DNA from: Sphaerochaeta globosa str. Buddy
GTDB taxonomy: Bacteria; Spirochaetota; Spirochaetia; Sphaerochaetales; Sphaerochaetaceae
Length of the DNA stretch: 64,000 nt
Direction of reading: 5' to 3'
Assembly (NCBI RefSeq): GCF_000190435.1
Contig: NC_015152.1
Coordinates: 1,804,458 to 1,868,457 of the forward strand
Shown here in pieces: positions 53,506 to 63,200 of this stretch (positions within the stretch are counted from its first letter, which is position 1; the number at the start of each line of letters is the position of its first letter). A model generated the notes under the pieces. The model had not been told where the DNA came from. It worked only from the letters and a program-made list of their open reading frames with translations, and did no database searches. Position numbers and translations under genes: made by a program.

Positions 53506-54780
53506 ATGGCAACCAAGCACGCAATAGAACAAGGACTGTTACACGAACACTACCCAGCTTTGTATGGTGATACCTTCGATGCAGCTGATATGGATATGCG
53601 TTTTGTCCAGCTCGTCGAAAAGCATCAGAGGCTGTTTGGGCATGAAAATCCATCCCTCTACTCCACTGCCGGGCGAACCGAGCTGGGAGGAAATCATACC
53701 GACCACAACCTCGGTCGCGTCCTGGCGGCGACCATCAACCTCGATACCATCGCAGCCGTTACCAAACGCGAGGATCTGAAGGTTATTCTCACCAGCGAAG
53801 GGTATCCTTCGGTGGAAGTGGACTTGGCAAACCTTGCAGTACAGGAGAGCGAGAAGAACACCACCGAAGCCTTGGTTCGTGGGATTGCTGCGGCTTTTAG
53901 GAAGCGGGGACTGACTATCGGAGGCTGGCAGGCAAATACCACCAGCCGGGTGCTCAAGGGTTCCGGCCTTTCCTCTTCTGCAGCAGTTGAAGTACTATGC
54001 GGGACCATTTTCAATCATCTGTACAATGTCGATGCACTCACTCCCGTAGACTTGGCCATCATCGGCAAATTCAGTGAGAACACGTACTTCGGCAAGCCTT
54101 CGGGTTTGATGGACCAAATGGCTTGTGCCTATGGAGGGATTATCGGCATCGATTTTGCAGACGAAGCCAATCCCGTCATCCAGCCGATCCAATACTCCTT
54201 CTCTGAGCAGGGCTACCATCTGTGTATTGTCGATACCGGTGGAAACCATGCCGACCTTACCCCCTCGTATGCATCGGTTCCCACTGAAATGCGGCAAGTT
54301 GCATCCTTCTTTGGCAAACACCATTTGCGTGAAGTAGATCAAGAAGCCTTTACCAAGGCTTTGCCCGAGCTTCGAAAAACATTGAACAACGACCGTTGCA
54401 TCCTTCGCGCGATACACTTCTTCGCAGAGAATGAACGGGTAGAGAGCATGCTCAAGGCTCTGAAGGATAATGAGATCAACTCCTACCTGGAGTTTGTGAG
54501 ACAAAGCGGAGAGAGTTCCTTCTGCTTCCTGCAGAATCTCTACCCTTCCTTCTTCCCCGAGGATCAGGGGCTGAGTCTTGCCATCGCCATGACAAAAGCC
54601 ATGCTTGGCGGTACTGCTACGGTCAGGGTGCATGGAGGCGGCTTTGCCGGTACCATCCAAGCCTATGTACCAAAGGCTGACCTAGAACGCTATGTACAAG
54701 GCATGGAAGCTGTCTTCGGCAAGAAAAGCGTCACCACGATTGCTGTGCGAAGCAAGCCGGCTTGCTGCATAGCAGACTAA
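53506..54780 (+). CDS. galK: Galactokinase
   Basis: 424 residues (AGGAG 7 nt before ATG). GHMP kinase: the galactokinase signature GRTELGGNHTDHNLG, the ATP-binding loop GSGLSSSAAVEVL, GLMDQMACAYGG, and GGTATVRVHGGGFAGT near the C-terminus. Phosphorylates galactose to galactose-1-phosphate, feeding galT. A little longer than E. coli GalK because of N-terminal and internal additions. Operon ends with a terminator; no galE, mutarotase or transporter is adjacent. Confidence 0.95.
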   Translation: MATKHAIEQGLLHEHYPALYGDTFDAADMDMRFVQLVEKHQRLFGHENPSLYSTAGRTELGGNHTDHNLGRVLAATINLDTIAAVTKREDLKVILTSEGYPSVEVDLANLAVQESEKNTTEALVRGIAAAFRKRGLTIGGWQANTTSRVLKGSGLSSSAAVEVLCGTIFNHLYNVDALTPVDLAIIGKFSENTYFGKPSGLMDQMACAYGGIIGIDFADEANPVIQPIQYSFSEQGYHLCIVDTGGNHADLTPSYASVPTEMRQVASFFGKHHLREVDQEAFTKALPELRKTLNNDRCILRAIHFFAENERVESMLKALKDNEINSYLEFVRQSGESSFCFLQNLYPSFFPEDQGLSLAIAMTKAMLGGTATVRVHGGGFAGTIQAYVPKADLERYVQGMEAVFGKKSVTTIAVRSKPACCIAD

Positions 54781-54797
54781 CAAACGAGCATGTATCT

Positions 54798-54828
54798 AAG
54801 CAGGTCCTAAATGGCCTGCTTTTTTTAT
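54798..54828 (+). terminator. Rho-independent terminator of galTK
   Basis: AGCAGG (54799-54804) pairs with CCTGCT (54815-54820), with an extra A-T pair, and is followed by seven or more T. Confidence 0.92.
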
Positions 54829-55264
54829 CGCACCGGAAAATTTGTAAACCCATTGTTCTTTCAGAGGTGTGAATTTCGAACAAACACCTACAAAACCTAC
54901 AATAATTGACAACTAATTGGACGTAACCGCATAATTTCCAGAAGACTCTGAGCGTTCCAGCATTCCTGGAGGACAAAGAGAAAATTGAAGGCCAAATGTT
55001 CTTCACTCCTAGATACATCGGCTATATTGACAAATCCAAAATTGCACTTGAACATGAGTATGTGATTGGGAACGTTTTGCGGCATAGAGGATACCTTGCA
55101 CTCCTTATTCAGCCCTCATTACCCCGTCGTTCCTTCACTGTATGATTGTTGTCCTTTCATGGATGCAGATGCATCAATGAAAGCGAAGGTACTCCTTCCC
55201 ATTTCCTGAAAACACCACAAAGGTGTTTGGAAATATTCGTTCTTGAATCGGGTTGGAGGTAGGT
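54829..55264. other. Long intergenic region before the giant repeat-protein gene
   Basis: About 435 bp with no convincing gene on either strand; the short minus-strand frames here lack ribosome binding sites and recognisable sequence. It holds an imperfect hairpin near its end and presumably the promoter of the giant gene, for which I see no clear -35/-10 pair. Confidence 0.6.
55154..55183. repeat. Hairpin-forming inverted repeat upstream of the giant gene
   Basis: CTTTCAT-G-GATGCA (55154-55167) faces TGCATC-A-ATGAAAG (55170-55183): 13 pairs, one G/A mismatch, a 2-nt centre. It lies 81 bp before ATG 55265 and could be an operator or leader hairpin. Confidence 0.5.
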
Positions 55265-55825
55265 ATGAAACGTAACGTATTACTCATTGCTCTGTGCATC
55301 ATATTGCTCGCATGCGTCGTAGTGTCTCCCCTTACTGCCAAAGTAAGCCGAGCAACCTCAAGAGTACTCTCTATACCGGGTAATCTGGTAACCAGCAGGA
55401 AAGCAAACTTCAAACTTGGGGACATTCTCACTACTCCCATGGTCTCCATCACCATCTCCAACGATGCCACCCCTGCGTGGCTGCTCCTCATTCTGGAACT
55501 GAAAATCGACAGTACCTCCATTACCGGTGAGAACACGGCAACAGCGGAAATTGTGAAACAGTTTACCGCCAATCAGTCGCTGACATTCACCAATACCGAC
55601 TTGCTTAGCTATACAGGAAATGTACGTGGAGGGTCGGCTCCCCAATCAATCAGGGATGCGTTTGGTGTCACGAGTATGGACTCGATCACCTCCGACTTCT
55701 TTTCCAGTTCCAACCGCAGCATTCCGGAAGGTGAATATACGCTTTCACTCACCGCCTATGAATTGGCAAACGAAAACGATGCTACCGGTAGTGTAATCAA
55801 AGCAAAGCAGTCCGTCAGTTTCAAG
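55265..55825 (+). pseudogene. 5' part of an IS-interrupted giant Ig-like repeat protein gene
   Basis: Starts at ATG 55265 (GGAGG 5 nt upstream). Encodes a signal peptide (KRNVLLIALCIILLACVVV) and a domain of about 150 residues with LGDILTTPMVSITIS and IPEGEYTLSLTAYEL; I recognise no family. The true reading stops at AAG 55823-55825, where an insertion sequence begins; beyond it the frame reads 17 IS-derived codons to a stop at 55874-55876. Joined to 57256 without the IS and one target copy, the frame continues exactly, so this is the N-terminus of the protein encoded from 57256 to the window end. Confidence 0.87.
55818..55825. repeat. Left target-site duplication of the IS
   Basis: GTTTCAAG, identical to 57248-57255; 8 bp is the duplication size usual for ISL3-family elements. 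Confidence 0.88.
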
Positions 55826-57247
55826 GGTTATTCGCTGTTTCTGGTGGGTAAGACTCAATTGGGTATTCATGAATAGAGGGTAATTTGCTATGTTTAGAGC
55901 AAGGAGCAAAGCAGATGATCGATCCGCATATTCAGAAACTTTTCAGCCTCGGATTGGGCCTTGAGGAACCTTGGCGCATCACTTCACTGGAGATGGTTCC
56001 GTCCGAGAAGCAGCCAACGCTGTTGGAACTCCACATACGGATCGATTTTGAGGAAGGGTCGAGTTTCCCGTGTCCAGGCTTCGACCAGGGCTGCAAGGTC
56101 CACGACACACGGGAGAGAACCTGGAGGCATCTCAATTTCTTCCAGTATCGCTGCTACATCACGGCGAGGGTTCCCAGGATCATCACGCCCGACGGCAAGG
56201 TGAGGACCGTCCCGGTGCCCTGGGCAAGAAGCGGCAGCGGCTTCACCTTGATGATGGAGGGGGTGATACTCACCCTGGTGAAGCATATGCCGGTCAGGAC
56301 GGTTGCCCGTGAGATCGGGGAGCACGACACCAAGCTGTGGCGCCTGATCGATTACCATGTGGGGGAGGCCCTCAAGGACCAGGACTTCTCGGATGTCAGT
56401 GCGATAGGGGTGGACGAGTACAGCCACAAGGGTCACAACTACATCACGGTATTCCTCTCCCATCCCGATGTCGTCACCGATGAGGCTGGAAGGCGCAGGC
56501 AGGCGGGGAAAGCGAGGGTACTCTTTGTGACGGAAGGAAAAGACAAGGATGCCGTGAAACGTTTTCTTGAGCGTTTCAAGGAGAAGGACGGAAAACCCGG
56601 GCAGGTGAAGGTTGCCACCAGCGACATGATCCACGGCTACCGCAGCGTCCTGGGGGAGAGCTTTCCCGAGGCCGTCGTCACCGTGGACAAGTTCCATGTG
56701 GTCAAGAATTGTTCGGATGCGGTGGACAATACCAGGAAACGGGAAATGCGCAGCAAGAACGCCGCAAAGACAAAGGACCTGAAAGAGACGCGGTACATCT
56801 GGCTGAAGAACCCCGACAACCTCACCGACAGGCAGCGGGAGCGGCTCGGCCAACTGCTCCAGGTCGAATATCTGGATACGGTCCAGGCCTACAGCTGCCG
56901 TCTTGAGCTGCAGGATTTCTATGAGACCCACAAGGCCTATGACGAGGACATGGTGTCTGACTTTGAGCGGCTGGCCATCAGATTCGCCAACTCGGCGGTC
57001 ATGGAAATCCGCAAGTTTGCACAGTGCCTGACCAGGAATGCGGTGGAGATTCTCAACTACTTCCAGACCCTGAGGACCAATGCAATCCTGGAGGGGTTCA
57101 ACTCGAAGATAAGCATCATCAAGAGCCGTGCGAGAGGCTTCAGGAACATGAGGAACTTCATGAATATGATCTACTTCGTCTGTGGAGAATTGTCCCTTCC
57201 CCTGCAGCCAATCATGTAGAGCTACCCACTATAAACAGCGAAAGGCC
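55826..57247 (+). mobile_element. ISL3-family insertion sequence, 1,422 bp
   Basis: Bounded by 8-bp direct repeats GTTTCAAG. Terminal inverted repeats match at 20 of 25 positions: the left end begins GGTTATTCGCTGTTT and the right end (complement) GGCCTTTCGCTGTTT, both reaching TGGGTA. It contains one transposase gene covering most of its length. Its coding sequence looks richer in G+C than the flanking gene, which suggests acquisition from elsewhere. Intact ends, perfect target duplication and an open transposase indicate a recent, possibly still mobile copy. Confidence 0.92.
55915..57219 (+). CDS. ISL3-family transposase
   Basis: 434 residues from ATG 55915 (AAGGAG 8 nt upstream); the frame's earlier TTG at 55885 lacks a site. 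The N-terminal zinc-binding region is cysteine-poor (FPCPGFDQGC). The DDE catalytic core is visible: first Asp in AIGVDEYSHKG, second Asp in VVTVDKFHVVKN, Glu in NAILEGFNSKI, and the family-typical IKSRARGFRNMRNF C-terminus. Full length with no frameshift, so probably active. It copies or moves the element by cut-and-paste. Confidence 0.95.
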   Translation: MIDPHIQKLFSLGLGLEEPWRITSLEMVPSEKQPTLLELHIRIDFEEGSSFPCPGFDQGCKVHDTRERTWRHLNFFQYRCYITARVPRIITPDGKVRTVPVPWARSGSGFTLMMEGVILTLVKHMPVRTVAREIGEHDTKLWRLIDYHVGEALKDQDFSDVSAIGVDEYSHKGHNYITVFLSHPDVVTDEAGRRRQAGKARVLFVTEGKDKDAVKRFLERFKEKDGKPGQVKVATSDMIHGYRSVLGESFPEAVVTVDKFHVVKNCSDAVDNTRKREMRSKNAAKTKDLKETRYIWLKNPDNLTDRQRERLGQLLQVEYLDTVQAYSCRLELQDFYETHKAYDEDMVSDFERLAIRFANSAVMEIRKFAQCLTRNAVEILNYFQTLRTNAILEGFNSKISIIKSRARGFRNMRNFMNMIYFVCGELSLPLQPIM

Positions 57248-57255
57248 GTTTCAAG
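57248..57255. repeat. Right target-site duplication of the IS
   Basis: GTTTCAAG, the second copy of the 8-bp target duplication. Confidence 0.88.
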
Positions 57256-60200
57256 GTAATTACCGTAGGGACCATTGCAGTTCTCACAACTCCAGAAGTT
57301 GGAACAAAGGAATTGACATTCCGTGTACCGGAGATTCCCTATTACAGCGATAGCACGATTCCCAATACCTCTACAACCAAACTCTCTATTTCGGGACCTG
57401 GCGTCACCGAAGTCCTCACCAAGAATCACAACCGGGTTACAGCTTCAGCCAGTGATGCACTGAAGGGATATCCGGGTGACTTGCCTAATGGGGAAGTCAC
57501 CTATGATTTGTCCGGCATTACGTTCCGAGCAGGAGAAACCTACTCCTTTGCCATCGAATTCAAGGATGCCGCAGGGTATCTGGTGGACAGCACCACTACT
57601 TCCATCAAATTCCCTACTCCTAAATTTGCAACCTCGGTTGATCTTTCCTCTCCCTTCCGCCCGGAATTCTCCTGGAGTTTCAATGACGATTACGAGTCGT
57701 GGGTGAAAGAGTACCGTATTTACCTCAACGGCCAATATTATGGATACACGACCAGCAACAGCTATACCCCGAATACCCTGTTAGTCCCCAGCACAACCTA
57801 TACCTGGCATGTGATGCCGATAAACAAGGACAATACCAATTTCTTCCCAAGTACGAGCGGCATTATAAAATCGTTTACCACCATAGCCCATACCAATCTT
57901 TCTATCGATGTTGAAGATCCTATCAACAATGCCGTGTTGTTTGTCGGCCAGTCGTACAACTTCTTGGCAACTCCTACGTTCAGCGATGACGCCACCCAAA
58001 AAAGTGCACAGTGGAGAATTGGCACAGAAACAAAAAATGGGACAAGCATCGCCTATACCCCAACACGTCGCTACCCGGCAAACAGCCTTTTGGCGTATAT
58101 CAATGTTGTGGACAGCCTCAACCTCAGCAAGGACTCCTCCAAACTCTACCTAACCGTTCTTGACCCCGCCATAGCACTCCAAGGAGGGACAACCCGCACC
58201 GTTGCCCAGGATAGCTCGCTTACTCTCTCACTCGATACCCAAGCCAGCAAGGATTTACAGAATGTTTCCTGGTATTTGGACAACACGGTGATAGGAGAAG
58301 GAAATAGCATCAGCTACACCTTCAGTGAAAGTGGGACCTTCACCCTCTTTGCCCGTGGAACAAGTCCGGCGGACATCAATGGCAATACGAAAACTGTGCA
58401 ATCCGCAAACCAAACCATCACGGCAGTCGGAAGCGGACCGGTGGTTGCTATCACCAGACCGACTAAAGAAGTGGAAATCGTACTGGGTACTTCGCTGGAC
58501 CTTCTTTCACAGGTGAGCGGGGATAATACGATTCAGAGCACACAATGGACATACAGCGGAGCTGCTTCAGGCTCATTTAGCACCTCTTCCAGCCAAGCGA
58601 GCTTTAATCCGACATCTGTTGGAGACTATACCATAACCCTTACTGCTACCGATATCTATCAAAAAGCTAGCAGCTCATCGTTGCGGGTATTGGTCATCGA
58701 TCCTCAGATTGCTATAACCTCACCGCTGACACAATCTGTACATCCACTTACTGCAAGTCTTACTCCGGTTATCAACGCGCCGAATGCTGATCGCGTAGTT
58801 TGGTTTTTCAACAACAAACTAATCAACGGCTCGACGCTGGACCTCTCTTCGATCGGCATCGGAACGTACACCTTGTATGCCAGAGCCTTCTGGAATGTCG
58901 TCGATCCCTTGGGGAACCCAAAGGAATACGGAGAAAGCTCCAACCCTGTTTCCATTACCATCAAAGACTTGCAACCACCGGTGATCATCCTTACATCCCC
59001 ATCCGATGGGTCAAAGCTGGTTGCAGGCAAATCATACACCTTGTCTGCGGAAGTCAGTTCTGCATCCCCGATTACCAGTCAATATTGGGAAGTCGATGGA
59101 GCGCGGCTGACAGGTACTACCTATACTCCTGCTGCTTCGATACAGAAAAAACTCGTGAATGCAACCTATCATGCTGTAAATCGTGACGGGGTGAGAAGTA
59201 GCAAATCCATACAATTGCAGATTGCAAATCCTGCTGTCTATAGTACCAAACCCTCGGTTGCGGCCTATGTAACAGGAAGTAGAATTCCTATCGCAGCTTC
59301 GGTTGTGGACGGCGACCTGTTCTGGCAAATTGACGGGATTGAAGTTCCTGATTGGGATTACACCATCACAAAAACAGGCACTCATACCATCCGTGCAGGG
59401 TATAAGGTGGAGGCTCTGAACCCCTCTGGAGGACTTACCACATTTACAGGGCTTGAAGCCAACTCCTTCAATCTCACGGTGTATAGTGAGAAACCTCCGG
59501 TGATAACCACGTTTACTCCGGCAACCTCCCTGATCAGTCAGGTACAGAATAAGCCAGTCGTATTCATGGTAAAAGGGGCGAGCGAAAACACCCTCATCAC
59601 TCCAGAATGGACCATCCACTCAGCTGATACCGAGATCAGGAGAGTCACTGCAGAGAGCATTTCCCATCAAAGTTGGGGACCCGGGCTCTATACGGTTCGT
59701 GCAAGCATAGCGGATGCCTACGGCCAGAAAGTTACCCAGGAGTGGCGGGTTCGGATCATCAACCCGACGGTTGTTATCACCAATCCCAAATCCAACATGC
59801 AGTTTGCAAAAGGTCAGATACCCATACCGACACTAGAAGGTGTGGATGTTGTTTCCTATGCCATGACACTCAATGGTACGGCGATCACCGATCAGTTCAA
59901 TTGGAACTCACTGGCCGTCGGCCAATACACCCTTGCGGTAAGTGGCCTGTACAACTTGACGGGAACAAGCGAACTGCAGCGAACGGAACCACAGATTGTT
60001 ACGTTCAGGGTTGTTGACAGAACTCCCCCGAAGTTTGAGGTTTCAGGGCTTGTGGACAACGACCGATTGATTGCGGGCCTTGCGTACAACTTCATGGTCC
60101 GCGGTGAGACTGACGAAACTTTCACGTGGCTTTTGGACGGCACCGTTGTAGGTGCAAACGAACGCCTTGCAATCCAGTTCCCGAAAAATAAAAAGAATGC

Positions 60201-63200
60201 GGTCTTGACTGTTCGGGCGCTCCGTAACGAGATTAGCGTGGATAGGAACTTCAATGTAAGGATTCTAGATCCCTATTACAGCATTATCATGCCGCAAATT
60301 CTGAATACCTACAAGTTCTATCCAGCAGGCACTCCGCTGCCCTTGATGGCTGAAAGCCGGGATATTGACAGGCTTGTGTGGATGGTTGACACGCAACTCC
60401 ATTCAGGTTCAACCGTCACCCTTAATCCAGGAAAACATTCCATCGATCTGAAGGGAATTGCAACCTCGGTGCGGCTGACCGATGGGACACTCGGTGAGTA
60501 TGAACCCACAAACCAAAGCGGTATATCCGGTCGCGATATCGATGTTGCCACCATGCCCTATGTTGGTTCGATTACTGCACCCGACAGCGTTCAGGAAGGA
60601 CAGCGCGTCACCGTCACGGCAAATCTGGTGATGCAGCAGTCCACCGATCTGACGGCATCGCTTACGTATCTGGTCGATGGGAAGGTGTACCAGGAAGAAC
60701 GCATGCCGGCAAACCGTAGGTATACCATCGCCTCACTGCCGCCTGGAACCCATGTCCTGGGAGTTCGCTCCACCGACATATATGGGAACACCAAGCTAGC
60801 AGAAAAGCAGATAGTGGTCTACAAACCTCTTTCCATCGCTATCACCTCACCGAAAGAGGGACAAAGGCTGTCACCCGATAGCGAAGTGCTGGGTAGCCTC
60901 GAGGTCAAGAGCGGAAGTCAGAATCTCATTACCTGGAGAGTGGACAACCAAATCGTGCGGAACAGCAATTTCTTGACCGGGAATCTGGGAAAACTTTCAG
61001 CAGGACGCCATATGATTTCGGCCAGTGCTCGCGATCTGGGCGGAAATACTATATCAGCTCAAGTACAAGTGGAAGTACAAAGTGATTTCCAGTTGAACCT
61101 GATGGGAAATACAGGCGCGATGGAAGTCGTATTGGGAAATCCGGTTACCTGTCTGGTCGGAGTTGAAAAGGTAGCGGGATCAGCAGTGAATGTCAGCGAT
61201 GCAGCACAACACATCCGTTGGTTCCTAAATAACCAAACCACGAATGTGAGCGGGCTTTCCTATGAATTTGCCGCTGACAAGGCAGGCACGTTCACCATCC
61301 AGAGCCGCTACGACAACGAAGGTATGCAACGCACCAGCGGTGAGCTGACAATAACGGTCCGTGACATTGTGCAACCCACCATCCTCGCTCCATCCAATGG
61401 ACAAAGCCTGACCTACTCGGATGCCAAACCGGTTGAACTCAAAGCCAGCGGCGAGAGTGGGGCAACGTTCCTGTGGAAGTTGGGAGATCGCGTGGTGGCC
61501 GTAGGAAGCCAGGCCCAATTCAATCCAAGTGGATTGACAGGCAATGTGCAACTCACGTTGGTCACCACTGCTTTCTCAAGAAGCAGGGAGCGTATGGTCA
61601 GCTTCACGCTGAACAAGAATACGAGCCCAAGCCTAAGTTTGTCAGTGCCGCCGATTCAATACACGACTGACAATCTGAAATGGTCAGCAACAGCGTTTGA
61701 TGCAGAAGACAAACTGACAAACCAAACCATCCTGTACACCCTTGATGGAATCCCGCTCGCAGCCAATGCTTCAAGGCTTTTGGTTGCCAACGATGTGGGC
61801 CCGCATACCCTAAGCGCTTCCACCATCGATTCCATGGGAGAAAGAACCACCCAAAGTGTTCGCTTTACCGTTGCCGAGGCAACGCTTGCCATGAGTTTGC
61901 ACTCACCGCAAGAAGACAAGAGCTACTACAGGAATTTGGAGATTCCTCTGATAGCTTCACCGGTTGCCGATGAAGGCGGTTCGTATCGCTGGGAAATCCA
62001 GTATCTGGATAATCCGGCGCTTGCAAAGGAGACATTGGGAGGCAGAGAGGCAAAGTTTGTCAGCAAGGCCATTGGAAAGGTGGAGATTACCGCCTTCTAC
62101 ACCGATGTATCCTCAAGGGAACGTGCAAGAAAACGGATTACCGTCGATGTACAGAATGAGCCGATCGACCTGAGCATCAACTGGATGCATGGAAGTCTGG
62201 TAAATGCCGCAATACCTCTACGCCCGACACTGGTCGGCCTTCCTCAAGGAGCCAAGGCAGAGTCGGTAAGTTGGAGCCTCAACGGCAATCCCATCGCCGA
62301 TATTCGAGCCCTCACAGCACCAACCCAGAGTGGACTGTATACCTTGACGGCTACCTACCAGGCTGAAGGCCAACGAAAACAAGCCTCGGTTGCCTTTACG
62401 GTCAATGCACCGCCGAAGGTCACCATTACCACGTTGACCGAAGGAACTGCTTATCAGGTCGGACAGCCTATCATCCTTTCGGCTGCAATCGAGGATGATC
62501 AGGTGTTCAGCGGTGCAGTACAGTGGACCACCGCGGACCAGAAGGTGATTGGAGTTGGAAATCCCCTCATCTATATCCCGACTCAAACCGGTAGGACGAC
62601 GATACAGGCAGAAGCAACCGATATAAGCCAAAGCAAGGGTGCTTCCCAGGTTTCAGTCTCCTTCTACGAGCCGCTGAAGCTGGTCGATGTCGTGGTGAAC
62701 AACGGTCTTCCTTCCTATCTCATCGCTGAGGCTTCGCCCCCATTGGCACTGAAGGCCAGCGTTGAAGGAGGCATACAACCCAAGGTTACCTGGCGGATCA
62801 GACAGGGCAACAGGGTGCTGGAGAAAGAGGGAAAGGAAACCTATCTCCTGTTTACCGAGCTTACACAACTGCTCAGGGAAAATGCCCTCGTTACCATGAT
62901 CCTTTCGGACAGCACCGGGGATGCGAGTCAAGCGGAAATCCTACGCAAGGACTTCACGCTCGCTTTCACTTCCGATGCCACCCTCTCCATTATCAGTCCT
63001 CTTTCCGACTCCGTACTGAGAGTCGGTCAGGATATTGTGATGGAGGCAGCATTGACGGGTTTCACAGAACCCACCTTCTCGCTTACGATCAATGGATCTG
63101 AGCAGAAACTCACCTGGGAATTTGGAGAAGGCAGAAAGACGGTGCGAACAACCATTGCCCCCGCTCAATTTGCCAAGGAAGGAGTCTATGAAGTAGTACT

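Noticed and set aside
54731-55085. Two short minus-strand open frames in the region after galK
   Set aside because: No ribosome binding site, no recognisable motif, one runs over the galK terminator and its 3' end; treated as non-coding.
55826-55876. C-terminal 17 codons of the 55265 frame (GYSLFLVGKTQLGIHE)
   Set aside because: They come from the left inverted repeat of the IS, not from the original gene; the true gene continues at 57256.
55984-56931. Minus-strand open frame of 315 codons inside the IS
   Set aside because: Antisense to the transposase, whose DDE motifs are intact on the plus strand.
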